DNA of 64,000 bases from Sipunculus nudus. Lineage: Eukaryota > Annelida > Sipuncula > Golfingiida > Sipunculidae. Made by a program: the position numbers and the translations under genes. Of this stretch, positions 23,691-37,210 are shown one piece after another (the stretch's first letter is position 1; every line of letters begins with the position of its first letter). The stretch is taken from NCBI GenBank assembly GCA_026874595.1, contig CM049317.1, positions 68,069,618 to 68,133,617 on the forward strand, given 5' to 3'. The notes below the pieces were generated by a model that worked only from the letters and a program-made list of their open reading frames with translations, ran no database searches and was not told the origin of the DNA.

Positions 23691-26410
23691 CATGTTTACG
23701 TAAATGAATACAAATATTTCTTTCATACATGCAAAGACTAGAATAATAGACTGGTCTCTGCTCCTACCCTTTGTATGCTTGTCCGTCTATCTTTATGTTT
23801 ACTTATTTGATTTGAAAATATATGCGAGAACATGCAAAAGAGAAGCACACTTTAAGTTTGTAAACGAATAAGCACGCACGTGCTACCGCCCTCACTCGTG
23901 TACACGCGATGTTTTTCTCTTCATGTTTTTGCATTGCGAGTGTCTGTCTGCATGTATGCCTGTATTTGTACATATGTACACACAAAATCATAATTTATAT
24001 TTACATCATACACACACGCACACACATATATTTACATATGCGTGAGTTTGCGTTTCATCATCTTCATCATGCACATAAACATAACTGTACTCCTACTGCC
24101 TTAAGTCGACCAACAAACAAATAAGTTTATATGTGCAAATGTTTGAAAGTGTGCGCATATACGTGTATGCATGCGCGTGTGCGTTTTCATTGCTATCTTA
24201 CTCTCCCCAACCAACCGTATATATATTCTCTGCCAAGAAATATTGGCACATGCGCGATATATGATAGACGTGGTATGTGAACGTATGAGCTTTGTGACAC
24301 GTTTACATATATGAAGTGTTCAGCTTTTTTATATCTTCACACGTAACGCTGCATGTTAACAAAACATCCCGATGTGTCAAATCCCAGGAAGGCGCACTTT
24401 GACCCCAGGAGGGCATGAATTACAAGTGTGACACGAGACAAACCCCATGCAGTTGTCGCTTGTCGTTATGAATATAGTTGGTGACACAGTCATCTATCTA
24501 AGCGGTCGAGGGCGGACACCAATACGAGTATGGTTAAAGATTTGTCATATGTCTATGTTGACGTCCTTGTCTTCGTACTGGTGTAATCTATAGCGGATCT
24601 CGCATGTATACCTATCCGTTTATGCGGGGACTATCTATCTGCCGTCACCTAGCCCGTCTCCAAAGTTTAGCAAATGTAGAATTATTCCAAACCCATTGTA
24701 CCCATGCAGTCTTGGGGGCGATGTTCCTGTAATAAAATTGAATTTATGCCGCGACCTCACTGGTCGATATTCAGGGAATTGGTAGTATTTCTTTTAATCA
24801 GGCTGGCCGGGATTAGAACTACATGTATATCCCCGATCAGGTGGTCACTTTGCACTGTTTGTCCGTTGGTCTATATGTACAACTGGTGTGATCACCGGAC
24901 CAGTTTTTAACAATCCTTAACTAACAATAATCTGAACATACAGCCGGACTACCTGAAATTCGACACATCGGGTCCTCGGATATTCGGGCATGGATATGTC
25001 ACACTCTTCCAAAGTTTATTGGTCTGAATGTCATAGCGACTGATTCACCGATATTTGTGTTCTCACTTTCCGATGTTCGTGACGTCGATACAGAATAGTC
25101 GGAAGAGTTCATAATAATGGGACTGTGGGACCACTGCATAATTACGGAGTTCAACCCCAAACACAGAGCGCATATAGTAAAGTCTCTCATGTTCCGTGCA
25201 TAATTTTATTTACTTTCATTAAAAATCGGCCTCGGATCCATTGTTCCTGTCTTCCGTTGCCCGTCTTCACTAAAGTGACGGTTGAACAGTTCAAATAGAG
25301 TGCGCATGCGCTTCCTAATCATCGGGAAATCTGTTTACAATACAGGTTCTCTCTGGACTCTACATTTGTGGATATTCCTTGACGACCTTGCTAAATCCTG
25401 ATCATGTGCCGGTTCCACACCAAACCTTACCGTTTCTTCACTGGCTCATTCCTGAAATGCTCTGAAAAAATCAAAATTCGTGTTTGCGTGAGATATATGT
25501 AGTGAACAAACAAACCCACACAAGCACATGTAAACGGGGATGAACGCATACCCTCCTGGGGGAGGCAATTAGGAAAACTGGGAAACAAAAGGACTCTCAG
25601 CAGAAATGGTACTACATATAACTCGGTGACTTATTTCGTCTTTGATAAGAATTACAGCCCTCTGACATTAGAAAAGAAACTACCCAGGAGTAAAAATGTT
25701 GTAAAATAGCCTATATTTGACGGAACATCAGTTACTTTAGACAAAAATGTGATAATGTTATTATGAAAATTGTGAATTTCTGATTGAAATTCGAAAGTGA
25801 AATCTACTATCATACAGTTGTGTACATGATTATATTATTATTCTGGTGTTTGAGCTGAAAAAAAGTTTGTTGTCCTTTTTATCGCCGCTGCTAAAAATGA
25901 CCCAGTCTATTTGCACATCTCAGATACATAAAGTATAAATCTATACATTATCATTACCACCGTTATCTGCCCTGTGACCTCCTGCCAATACTTGAGCCTA
26001 TATAGCAAGTGTCACTTTTTAGGATTGACATTTTAAGAGCCTTGTATATCATGCATGTTTAGGTACAGTTAGACTCTATGTCATAGTAAGATTCTCCCGT
26101 TAACAACGCCGATATTTATGGAACGTTCACGAAAACCAAGTTTATATAATGATTAATGTTTGTAAATTAATATCTAGTGTGTACAGTGATTACTCTTTTT
26201 TTGTAAAATAAATGTTTCCTGATTTATCATGATGAAATAGTGTGAAGTCCATATCGTTGCATGCCCGGTTAATTTGTGCACAGAAAATTAAAAATGTCTT
26301 TCTTTTGTCGTTCTATATGGGATCTTAGCAATACTTCATGTTGAGGCTATGATCGGTTGTTAGATATTATTTCCTTTACATGCATGATACATGTATTTGA
26401 GAATGAAAAT
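23690..26410. other. Unique sequence, no gene seen
   Basis: There is an NRF1-like TGCGCATGCGCT at 25301-25312 and alternating CA/TA-rich words at 23960-24060. A tRNA-like word AGTTCTAATCCCGGCC on the minus strand near 24810 lacks a matching A box. Confidence 0.4.
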
Positions 26411-26538
26411 ATGCATACATACATACATACATACATACATACATAAATACATATACATACATACATACATACATACATACATACATACATACATACATAC
26501 ATACATACATTCATATATACATACATATATACATACAT
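26411..26538. repeat. (CATA)n tetranucleotide microsatellite
   Basis: About 30 CATA units with a few single-base changes (CATAAATA, CATTCATA). It is open in several frames on both strands, giving YIHTYIHT- and MYVCMYVC-type spurious frames. Isolated CATACATA words continue to about 26710. Confidence 0.95.
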
Positions 26539-27039
26539 TCCTGCACGCAGACAAGTACAAACGTACACACTGGAGACAAATATAGTCTAACACAGACAGA
26601 TATTCATGCATTTTGACACGTGTACTGGCATGCAACAAGGCAGACAGAAGGAAGTACGTGCATACATACATAAATACATTTATCATATGTTTGCATACAT
26701 ACAGACATACCGACAGACACACGGAAAGACAGGACGAGGCAAAAGACTTTGAGACAGGTTTACATTGCTATTATGAAACCTCTGTTATACCTATGACTAA
26801 ATCAAAAACCCTGTCATTCATAATATTTTAGTTTAATAATATTTTATCAAATGGTGGGATGTGCAATAATACGCTCTTTACACAGCGCTTTACCTATAGG
26901 GCTACTACCTATATCGTTGTTTGTTATGACCTCGTATCCTGAATTGCAACACCAGAGGGGAGCACTGTATTTTTGTCTAATCAGATGAGAGTTTGTGCTG
27001 GAAGACAAAGCCAAGCGAGGAATACACGGAGCCAATCAT

Positions 27040-27480
27040 ATTCATTTCTTTTTGAGTGACAGCTCATCCCCCAGCGTAACCGTCTGAACAGGCCACAGGC
27101 TCAGAGAGAATTGCCCCTGACGTGGTTTGCTTAGGGCCATGGGCACATAGGATGCTCGGCCGGTGAGCTGTAATTCAAACGAAACGTAACAACAAAGGCT
27201 GCGTGCACACCTCGCTGGCTGGTTTCAGTTCTGCAGACAACAGATACATGACTACGCTAACAGAGTCATAATGTCATAATCGAATCGGTCGATGATGCGA
27301 GAATGCAGAGGGGGCAATTTAAATTCGACCGGAAACTCATCAAGCGGCGCTTGAAGCGCAGCAATGGGCGGAGCCAGGATGTCTGTCGATTGTTTGTTTA
27401 TTGGCATCTGATTGGCTGCTTGTCACAACATACGCACGTTTATTTCAGTGGACAACGAACCGCCATCTGGTGTCTAAATA
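27040..27480. promoter_or_regulatory. CpG-containing unique block with CCAAT, GC-box, forkhead and CTCF-like sites
   Basis: GGGCGGAGCC near 27366 (GC box), TGTTTGTTTATTGG near 27392 (forkhead-like plus inverted CCAAT), CTGATTGGCTG near 27407 (perfect inverted CCAAT) and, on the minus strand, ACACCAGATGGCGG at 27460-27473 (CTCF-like). All lie within 110 bp. No transcript unit was assigned. Confidence 0.35.
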
Positions 27481-27720
27481 TATCATAAACGGTCAAAGCT
27501 GGCAGCGTGAAAATCAGTTGCTTCTTTAGAAGCGCAAGATTTCCGCTGCCTCGGGAGCGTAGTGCAATAAATGCATTTAAAATAAAATTCACTACTCAAT
27601 GAATAACTTAACACGAATGATTCCAAATATATAAACAGATAAGAAGTATACATGCATTCCTGAACATATCCTTCTCGAAAAGTTCTTCTTATTAGATTCA
27701 AGCAGATGCACTATAGTAAT

Positions 27721-28340
27721 TACCCTGTCCGTCTGTCCGTCCTTCCGTCTGTCCGTCCACAAATTCATTTCCGGATGATACCTCCAGTTTGGATTTATAT
27801 ATATTTCAAACTTGACATTTTTGTATGGCCCATTACTTAAGCAAAAAACCCTATTGATTTATGGATCATGAGGTAAAAGGGCAAGGTCACAGGACCCACA
27901 TTTGAATAAAAAGTTTGGTCATGAATTCAAAGCATAATCTTTCTCACCAGACCTTCCATCATGCGTATACAGCTAACCTGTCAATAGGAGGAGATCTCTA
28001 TCGATCTTAGGGCCACAGGGTCAAAGGTCAAGGTCACAGGAACCATCTGTCCACAAATTCATTTCCTGATTATAGCTCCATTTTTGTTTGACATGTGGAT
28101 TTAAAACTTGAATTCAATATGGCCAACCAATAAAGCAAGCAACCTTAACATTTTAGGGGTCATGAGGTCAAAGGTCAAGGTTACCACACCCAAATCTTTT
28201 AAAAGGTATAGGAGGCTTTGTAAATGTTTCATCCAAAATCTTTCACTTTGTGTAAATCCTTCCTAACAATTAGGGTAGAACCGTATTGATTTCAACATCA
28301 CAAGTTCAAAGGTTAATGTCACAGGATCCTCCTACTTATG
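27721..28340. repeat. Degenerate ~145-bp tandem family ending in GGTCAAAGGTCAAGGTCAC
   Basis: Four diverged units each close with a GGTCAAAGGTCAAGGTCACAGG-type block (near 27890, 28040, 28180, 28325). CCACAAATTCATTTCC occurs twice (near 27757 and 28052) and GTCATGAGGTCAAAGG-like words recur. The left edge is a CCGTCTGTCCGTCC tract. I know this repeat style from mollusc genomes. Confidence 0.7.
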
Positions 28341-30139
28341 TATATGATTAAACAGGATTAATACAGTATAATACATCTGATTTAATTATGCCTCTATCGC
28401 TTGGAATGCTCCACTCCTACACCTTCATACACGACCATCACTGATTTATCTTGGTTCAGTGTTTGAATATATACTGTCTTGGGTCGGTTTCCTCTATCTC
28501 TGCATGTGATCAGGCCTTTATTATATTTTCCAAGCACCACTCAGTCCGCACTAGAAGTCTATGGGCCTTTTGTTGGACCCTCCCTGACCTCTCAGTATAA
28601 CATGAAAGAATGATCTGGCCTTGACTTTGTTCTTCTGTACGCCCTTCTGTCTGTCTGTTAGTATTCCACTTTTCGCAATCAATATAGCTGCAGATACATA
28701 TTATTTCCTCCAGAATATGGGTTATTTATTTAATGAATTCCAGATGTTCCGCTGTCTTTTTGTCTGTATTTTTATTTCAACTTCTGGTCATCTAGTTCTT
28801 TTTTCAATCAACATTTTGGTATTTTAATTATCTTTGCATTCTAGAATTTCAGTGCTTGTAATATGCTTAAGGTGAAGGATTTGATCTTTCTAACCACAAT
28901 GACAAGCAGTATTATTAATTAATCAAGAGAGAGTTATATAAGTGACCTCACGGATTAGTCTAACATGTAGAACGACTAGATGCCATGTACTAGAGGCAAG
29001 AGTTGGCGTGGCACAAGAGGCCCGCGTACTGAGGAAAATAAACAAGAGACCCACTTAGGCCCAAGTTCCATATATCTGCTATCAGCCAGGGGCCAACTTT
29101 GCGGTTGTGTCGTATAGGAGAGCGAACAGGTCAACAAACCTATACAAACATCAACTTCGACAGATTGCTAAATAAAAAGCCAATGCAAACCGTGTTTATC
29201 AATATGTTCACGAAGAAGAAGACCTCGTTGTAGAAGGAAGCGTTTAAAAACCTGTCCGACCTGTTAGAATACACGTAATGTCGAAATCTATAGTGACACG
29301 CACACTTGTGCTATGTTGGGTCTTCTTACCGAAATTTCCTGAAGACCACAGCAAGTTTGGACAGTCTTGGAGGGAAACACTATTAATCATGGTCCTGTTT
29401 GAGCCTCTGTTCGCAAGACTCCGTCCGACCAAACAAACGCGGTTTGGTGAACCACACAAGTAAATGAGCAATGTTGCCCCCTTCTTAATAAGATGTGCCA
29501 TACCACAGCAGCGTAAGATTCAGTGGACACAGGGGGCGCGCCAACCTTTATCTAAAGAAATGTGGGACACGCTTAAAGGTATATAATCAGTTGCAATATT
29601 ATGCCTATTATCTCACGGTATTATAGCTCATTTTAGATGAACACAAACTATCTAAAATTTACCTGTTTTATACTTTGTTATGGTTCTGTGTGTGAGTAAA
29701 CACAATGTGTTTTATTACAATAACAAGACAATGTGACCAGACGTTCTATCCAAACAAGGAGAAGCAACGTCATAGAAGAAACAGAGAAGAAACATGAGTC
29801 TGAAGCTTGAAAATTCTTTATTTATGAAGCTGTTCGATTCGGCCAACAGGTCTATGTTTATGTTAGCGCAACTGAGCGCGCCGAATGCCTGCTTATTTGC
29901 GGTCGTGTACATGAGTAACCAAACGGTTTTAGAACAAAATATTAGAAGATACCATAATATTTTAAGCAGAGCACATCATACTGCATGTGTATTTATCATG
30001 CCTGGTGTGTATATAGGTCCCATTAATAACGAACAACAACACCGAAGAGCTACCCATGATTGTTATACTACACAAAAATATATTAAATGCCTCTACATCA
30101 TAATCTCAACCTTCGCAATCTTCACTCGGAACTTTGTGA
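28341..30139. other. Unique sequence, no gene seen
   Basis: GGCACAAGAGGCCCGCG and AACAAGAGACCCACTTAGG near 29009-29060 look like diverged pieces of a CAAGAGGCCC repeat known in lophotrochozoans (recollection). The 124-codon frame at 29794 ends in the poly-C tract and is not supported. Confidence 0.35.
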
Positions 30140-30158
30140 CCCCCCCCCCCCCCCCCCA
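30140..30158. repeat. Poly-C tract
   Basis: An uninterrupted C run, single A break, then CCC. Confidence 0.9.
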
Positions 30159-31365
30159 CCCATTATAAAATCATTTTTCCGTCACTTCCTTACGTCGATA
30201 AGCTTGGCTATCTCCCCAAATGGAGGTTAGATTTTCAACCATGTCGGTTTGTCCTTATTTATGTCTCTCTGTTTGTTTGTTTTTGTGCACGGCATCTTGG
30301 ACCTATTGAAAGGAGGTGCGTCATGAGGTCCGGATGTGGGGCAGGAATTGAATCTTGAATCAATATCGATCCTAATGAACAAACCAGCTTATAATTGTCT
30401 GTTTGTGCATCTGTTTACCAGCAAGAAAGTGCCCAATACGTTTCATCATGTAGGAGTAAATTCGTAGTGTGAGAAAAGTGAGTTTTGAATCAAGATTTCT
30501 TCTATATAAAATTGATGCAAGGTCTGAAAGGTCCAGTGCAAATCAGTTTATTAGGAGTGGAAGTTCCCAAACATTAGGGACATGCAAGTATTTTTTACCC
30601 AAACTGTCCACCTTAATATATATGACTTACTGACCTAATATTAGGTATCCACGGAGAATTAATTAGATTCTGTCTGGATCTGAAATTTGAATTTTCTTGA
30701 TTAATTGTCGCATGACGTGTCCCGTTTACTGACGGTCAGGAATCGTATGATAATTCACAACCAAAGTTAAAAAATGAATGCTATGTGTGGTAATATTTAA
30801 ATATCAAAGGGCAAATAATCAACACATCGGAACATAGTGTTTTTCTTAATTATTTAGGTTTGTGACGCTGAAAATAAGAGTGTATATCAAAATATACCGC
30901 CTTTGGGTGTACGTGCGTTAAATGCGAAACATCTAGCTTTGTGGGCTTCAGAACGGATATATATTGATTAATGTTTTTATTAATGAATCAACTTTATTTA
31001 ATAAACTTAGCCCGAAACGTGAAGCTGATTAATTTCTTAATATAAGAGGAAAAACATTAGTTTTCGTGAATGAATCTACAGTATCCTTTCAACATATGTG
31101 CCACCTTACTCATGTTCGTCCTGTGTTCTGCTATCTGCCTCTGCCGCTCGCCCCTGGCTGCTTGGTGTACCTGAGCTACTTGCCTCATGTTGTTTAGTTT
31201 ATATATTTGCTAAGTCCTTGTAGGTGGGCAGGTGCAAGATTGTTTCATGCACCGGTTTGCCCTTATGTCCTCAGACGAACGTGGGTATAATACAAGTATG
31301 TCAAGGGAGTCCACAGTGTATGGAAGCTAATATTTAAAACTTAATATCAATACGGTTTTATGAAC

Positions 31366-31391
31366 ACACACACTCACACACACACACACAC
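31366..31391. repeat. (CA)n microsatellite
   Basis: About 12 CA dinucleotides with one T interruption. Confidence 0.9.
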
Positions 31392-33052
31392 TGTTAATAG
31401 ATTGTCACCGACCAGCGTGAGTTCCTTCCATCTTGTATGGAGGGCCGCACTATGAGAATCCAAATATTGTCGTCATTTTTTACAACGACTAATGGCCTAC
31501 ATGTGCGCTGTCGTTAAAAAAATAAACTAAACTAATTTGTACTTTCTTATAACACCTACTATATGCGAGAAATATTCCGTTTCAACTCAGTTTATCGGTA
31601 AATCCCCCTGCATCTTTGTTGCATTTCTGACCGTATGAACAAAAGCATGTATCGCATGGGTCACTAGACGATAGCCAACTTTATTCGATAAATCAATTGA
31701 CCTGTTACCATGGAGATGGATTTACACATTGGTTTTTGAGCTCACATATATTCTTTTGCGTCAATTCATCACTGTTTGTCTAATGTTCAGATTACCAGAT
31801 GTTTGCCACGGTTCATCGGCAATAAGATGGATGCCCATTGAAGTGCGTTCTCCCAGTATGACTTGTTTCACGACTCAAGTGCAATTTTAAGAGCCGACTT
31901 GGTCGTTTATTCACGGCTAGCGTTACAGTGCGGTCCTCAACACGATGTTATGTCACTCTGAAGCTAGCCGTAAACTCTTTATTGTCAGAGGACCGAAATA
32001 GGGCGATATAAAATTGACAGGGTCTTCCCTATTCCATTACCGACGCCTCCACAAGTTTTTTTAGAAATCGGTTCGATACCCGATGATAAAAAAAAGTCAC
32101 GGGAAAAACACAATACCCTCTACTTCCTTGGCGGAAAAATAAATAGGTTTATTCAGTTCAAACTGGTTTTAACAGAGAACCACTCCTCTGATGCATCTAT
32201 TATCGCCCGTCATTTTGCAGTACTGTAAATTGTTTTAGAATCATGCATTAAAATTTCACTTATTTTCTGGTACCCTTTTATTTAACTCCGATGAATATGT
32301 TCAGGGTGATGGAGATGACTTTCTGATCAGATTTTGATTGAAAACCGTGACATTTATATCACCACGAAAGGCTTTTGAAGATACAAATACAAAAGTTTAG
32401 AATCACAAACTTTTCTGAATCTATGATTATCTGAATATAAGATTAATACGAGCAATTCATTCAGCACTTACAAACGAAAGATTTTTTTTTCTCAAATGAT
32501 AAATTCACCTATTTTTCATCGGCGAGGTTCCTGTCTGGTCCTCTAGGTGACGCATTTTCTCGCATGCAGTAGTACAGGGAAACACTGTGCGAGGCGCAAA
32601 GGCCGGAGCTAGTTTTCGGTATTAAGCGTATAATATTCCAATTCTCTCACTTTTAGGTCGAAACAGACAGGGCGCCCCCCTTCGCACTCTCTTAATCCGT
32701 CCCTGATTTCATTGGATATCGTAAACTGGCTCATTGAACCCGAACACTGGAGGCGATCATTAGGCGCAATGCGCATGCTCATTGAAGGTTTTATTCGAGG
32801 TGACAACTTGAGTAGTGGCTCAAGCCTACATGAATACCTCCGCAAGACCCGAACCAAATATGTTACCGTGCATGTACAGAGTTTTGCGGTTCACTTACCC
32901 GGTCCAAAGGTGAGCGGTGGAAAATCGACCCCAGATACCAATACAATGAATGACACGACAGTAAAAATGTGTCCTTTGAATAAAAATTATATATCATCGT
33001 GATCCACATTTCTTTTCAAAATTATTTGGTTTGTTTGTTGGATTTTACATAA

Positions 33053-33077
33053 CCCCCCCCCCCCCCAAAAAAAAAAA
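33053..33077. repeat. C14-A11 homopolymer junction
   Basis: On the minus strand this is T11-G14, the same orientation type as 18550 and 22923. Confidence 0.9.
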
Positions 33078-33919
33078 TCTATTCATAACATGTTGCGTAA
33101 AGTTTCTAACCGAAAAAAAAACAAACAAGAAGGTTATACCTCGGCCACCTGGCAGAGGCGTCATTACGGGTTGTATTACCAGTTGGGGAGGTGAGCTATT
33201 CACATTCGTCACAGTTTAAGTATATGCGTACTCATTAGCTTGTGGTTTTACAATGTGTTATTGTTGTGGGATGAGTGTCTCCTTACTCCACCTCATTACG
33301 GGGGTTATATTCTAATACATGGCTATCATGCGGGGTTGTATACATTTGTATATACTATCTCCAGTACTACCTTGTTTACTGAGACTAAATAGCCCGTGCA
33401 GTGTTTGGCTTACTTTACAAGGTACCCCGTGACCCCTATCCTCAAGAATACCCCCAATTTGTTACAAGTATCGCCGAGATATCGGGTAAACTGATACCCC
33501 GAGTCATAAACTGGTGTCAAACCTTTATAACATTTATACAAACCGCGGCAACATAACGCAATTGCGACCCAAATTTTAAAAATAGAAACGCCAAGTAGAA
33601 GGGCAGGCATAAGGAGAAATATCCATGTATGTAAGCGTAATGTGGCGTGTATGATTGGCACACGCATCACCGAATGTGCTGGTGAATGAACGCAGTTTAC
33701 TTTGTAACAGAGAATGTTCCCATAAACAGACGACTAAAAAAAGACACAGTCAGGGTATCCTAGTGCAAAATTACTGCTATCTGAAGTTGACTTGATTTTG
33801 ATTTTTTTCGGTAAGTTTAGATAAATGGCGTACCCTGTTTTACCGTAGCCGTATTGAAGAGGTTATGCTTTAAGTCCCTGGGTCAGGGACGATTGTACTT
33901 CCTCTGATACTGCCTCATG

Positions 33920-34130
33920 TCTTGTTTCATATGACCATTACGACCCCTCCCCCCACCCTTGCCTGGTGCCATTTGATCTATACTCATCCCTCATGCTGAC
34001 GCCATCAGATCATTTGTTATCTCTCTCTGTGACCAGAGCGGGGTTTCCCCATGTCTGTCGCCATTAGAAAATTTCTTTCCTCTACCATGATTGACAAAAA
34101 CGCCGCCAAACATTTCTTAACTCACAGATA
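33920..34130. repeat. Decayed left edge of the 54/55-bp array
   Basis: Words such as GACGCCATCAGATCATTTG, CCCCATGTCTGTCGCCATTAG and TGATTGACAAAAACGCC are recognisable but diverged monomer fragments. The decay increases away from the array core. Confidence 0.6.
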
Positions 34131-37100
34131 TTCCCCATGTCTGTCGTCATCAGACATTTCTCACTTCTCCTTGACTATAACAGACATTTCTCACCTCTCC
34201 TTGACCATTACAGACACCCCCCTGTCCGTCGTCATCAGATATTTCTCGCCTCTCCTTGACCATTACAGACATCCCCCTGTATGTCCTCATCAGACATTTC
34301 TCACCTCTCCTTGACCATTACAGACATCCCCTGTATGTCGTCATCAAACATTTCTCACCTCTCCTTGTCCATTACAGACATCCCCTGTATGTCGTCATCA
34401 AACATTTCTCACCTCTCCTTGACCATTACAGACATCCCCCTGTCCGTCGTCATCAGACATTTCTCACCTCTCCTTGACCATTACAGACATCCCCCTGTAT
34501 GTCCTCATCAAACTTTTCTCACCTCTCCTTGACCATTACAGACATCCCCTGTATGTCCTCATCAAACATTTCTCACCTCTCCTTGACCATTACAGACATC
34601 CCCTGTATGTCGTCATCAAACATTTCTCACCTCTCCTTGACCATTACAGACATCCCCCTGTATGTCGTCATCAGACATTTCTCACCTCTCCTTGACCATT
34701 ACAAACATCCCCCTGTCCGTCGTCATCAGACATTTCTCACCTCTCCTTGATTATTACAGACATCCCCCTGTACGTCGTCATCAGACATTACTCACCTCTC
34801 CTTGACCATTACAGACATCCCCCTGTATGTCCTCATCAGACATTTCTCGCCTCTCCTTGACCATTACAGACATCCCCCTGTCCGTCGTCATCAGACATTT
34901 CTCGCCTCTCCTTGACCATTACAGACATCCCCCTGTATGTCCTCATCAGACATTTCTCGCCTCTCCTTGACCATTACAAACATCCCCTTGTCCGTCGTCA
35001 TCAAACATTTCTCACCTCTCCTTGACCATTACAGACATCCCCCTGTATGTCGTCATCAAACATTTCTCGCCTCTCCTTGACCATTACAGACATCCCCCTG
35101 TATGTCCTCATCAGACATTTCTCGCCTCTCCTTGACCATTACAGACATCCCCCTGTACGTCGTCATCAGACATTTCTCACCTCTCCTTGACCATTACAAA
35201 CATCCCCCTGTCCGTCGTCATCAGACATTTCTCACCTGTCCTTGACCATTACAGACATCCCCTGTATGTCGTCATCAAACATTTCTCGCCTCTCCTTGAC
35301 CATTACAAACATCCCCCTGTCCGTCCTCATCAGACATTTCTCGCCTCTCCTTGACCATTACAGACATCCCCCTGTACGTCGTCATCAGACATTATTCACC
35401 TCTCCTTGACCATTACAATCATCCCCCTGTCCGTCGTTATCAGACATTTCTCACCTCTCCTTGACCATTACAGACATCCCCTGTATGTCGTCATCAAACA
35501 TTTCTCGCCTCTCCTTGACCATTACAGACATCCCCCTGTCCGTCGTCATCAGACATTTATCACCTCTCCTTGACCATTACAGACATCCCCCTGTACGTCG
35601 TCATCAGACATTTATCACCTCTCCTTGACCATTACAGACATCCCCCTGTATGTCCTCATCAGACATTTCTCGCCTCTCCTTGACCATTACAGACATCCCC
35701 CTGTACGTCGTCATCAGACATTTATCACCTCTCCTTGACCATTACAGACATCCCCTGTATGTCGTCATCAAACATTTCTCGCCTCTCCTTGACCATTACA
35801 GACATCCCCCTGTCCGTCGTCATCAGACATTTCTCACCTTTCCTTGACCATTACAGACATCCCCCTGTACGTCGTCGTCATACATTTCTCACCTCTCCTT
35901 GACCATTACAGACATCCCCCTGTCCGTCGTCATCAAACATTTCTCGCCTCTCCTTGACCATTACAGACATCCCCTGTATGTCGTCATCAAACATTTCTCG
36001 CCTCTCCTTGACCATTACAAACATCCCCCTGTACGTCGTCATCAGACATTTCTCACCTCTCCTTGACCATTACAGACATCCCCTGTATGTCGTCATCAAA
36101 CATTTCTCATCTCTCCTTGACCATTACAGACATCCCCCTGTACGTCGTCATCAGACATTTCTCACCTCTCCTTGACCATAACAGACATCCCCCTGTCCGT
36201 CGTCATCAGACATTTCTCACCTCTCCTTGACCATTACAGACATCCCCTGTATGTCGTCATCAAATATTTCTCGCCTCTCCTTGACCATTACAAACATCCC
36301 CCTGTCCGTCGTCATCAAACATTTCTCACCTCTCCTTGACCACTACAGACATCCCCTGTATGTCGTCATCAAACATTTCTCGCCTCTCCTTGACCATTAC
36401 AAACATCCCCCTGTCCGTCGTCATCAAACATTTCTCGCCTCTCCTTGACCATTACAGACATCCCCTGTATGTCGTCATCAAACATTTCTCGCCTCTCCTT
36501 GACCATTACAAACATCCCCCTGTACGTCGTCATCAGACATTTCTCACCCCTCCTTGACCATTACAGACATCCCCTGTATGTCGTCATCAAACATTTCTCA
36601 TCTCTCCTTGACCATTACAGACATCCCCCTGTACGTCGTCATCAGACATTTCTCACCTCTCCTTGACCATAACAGACATCCCCCTGTCCGTCGTCATCAG
36701 ACATTTCTCACCTCTCCTTGACCATTACAGACATCCCCTGTATGTCGTCATCAAATATTTCTCGCCTCTCCTTGACCATTACAAACATCCCCCTGTCCGT
36801 CGTCATCAAACATTTCTCACCTCTCCTTGACCATTACAGACATCCCCTGTATGTCGTCATCAAACATTTCTCGCCTCTCCTTGACCATTACAAACATCCC
36901 CCTGTCCGTCGTCATCAAACATTTCTCACCTCTCCTTGACCATTACAGACATCCCCCTGTACGTCGTCATCAGACATTTATCACCTCTCCTTGACCATTA
37001 CAGACATCCCCCTGTATGTCCTCATCAGACATTTCTCGCCTCTCCTTGACCATTACAAACATCCCCCTGTACGTCGTCATCATACCTTTCTCACCTCTTC

Positions 37101-37210
37101 TTGAACATTACAGACATCCCCTGTATGTCCTTATCAGACATTTCTCATCTATCCTTGACCATAGCAGATATATCCCTGTTCGTCGTCATTAGACATTTAT
37201 AACCTCTCCT
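34130..37210. repeat. Large 54/55-bp minisatellite, about 56 monomers
   Basis: The monomer is built from CAGACATTTCTCACCTCTCC, TTGACCATTACAGACATC, a run of four or five C, TG, then TCC/TAC/TAT followed by GTCGTCAT or GTCCTCAT. Five-C monomers are 55 bp; four-C monomers are 54 bp and, in my reading, always carry TGTATG. Most monomers differ at only a few sites (A/G in CAGAC/CAAAC, CTCACC/CTCGCC). Because 55 is not a multiple of three, the frame rotates and open frames of about 73-87 codons appear in all plus frames. There is no codon-level constraint, so I do not call it coding. Confidence 0.97.

Larger units (their letters stand above)
30160..33919. other. Unique sequence, no gene seen
   Basis: CA repeat at 31366 and C-A junction at 33053. 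Opposed frames at 32609-33002 on both strands carry no recognisable domain. ATGCGCATGCTC near 32770 is a half NRF1-like site. Confidence 0.4.

Noticed and set aside
24771-24850. Second SINE on the minus strand
   Set aside because: A B-box-like word exists, but no A box at tRNA spacing and no A-rich tail were found.
26360-26722. Open frames over the CATA repeat
   Set aside because: These are translations of a tetranucleotide microsatellite on both strands.
34051-36939. Repeat-encoded protein in the large minisatellite
   Set aside because: The unit of 55 bp shifts frame each copy, so open frames are all short and rotate between frames. No start context or constraint supports coding.
34130-37210. 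CRISPR array
   Set aside because: The repeats are contiguous 54/55-bp monomers with no unique spacers, in animal DNA. It is a minisatellite.
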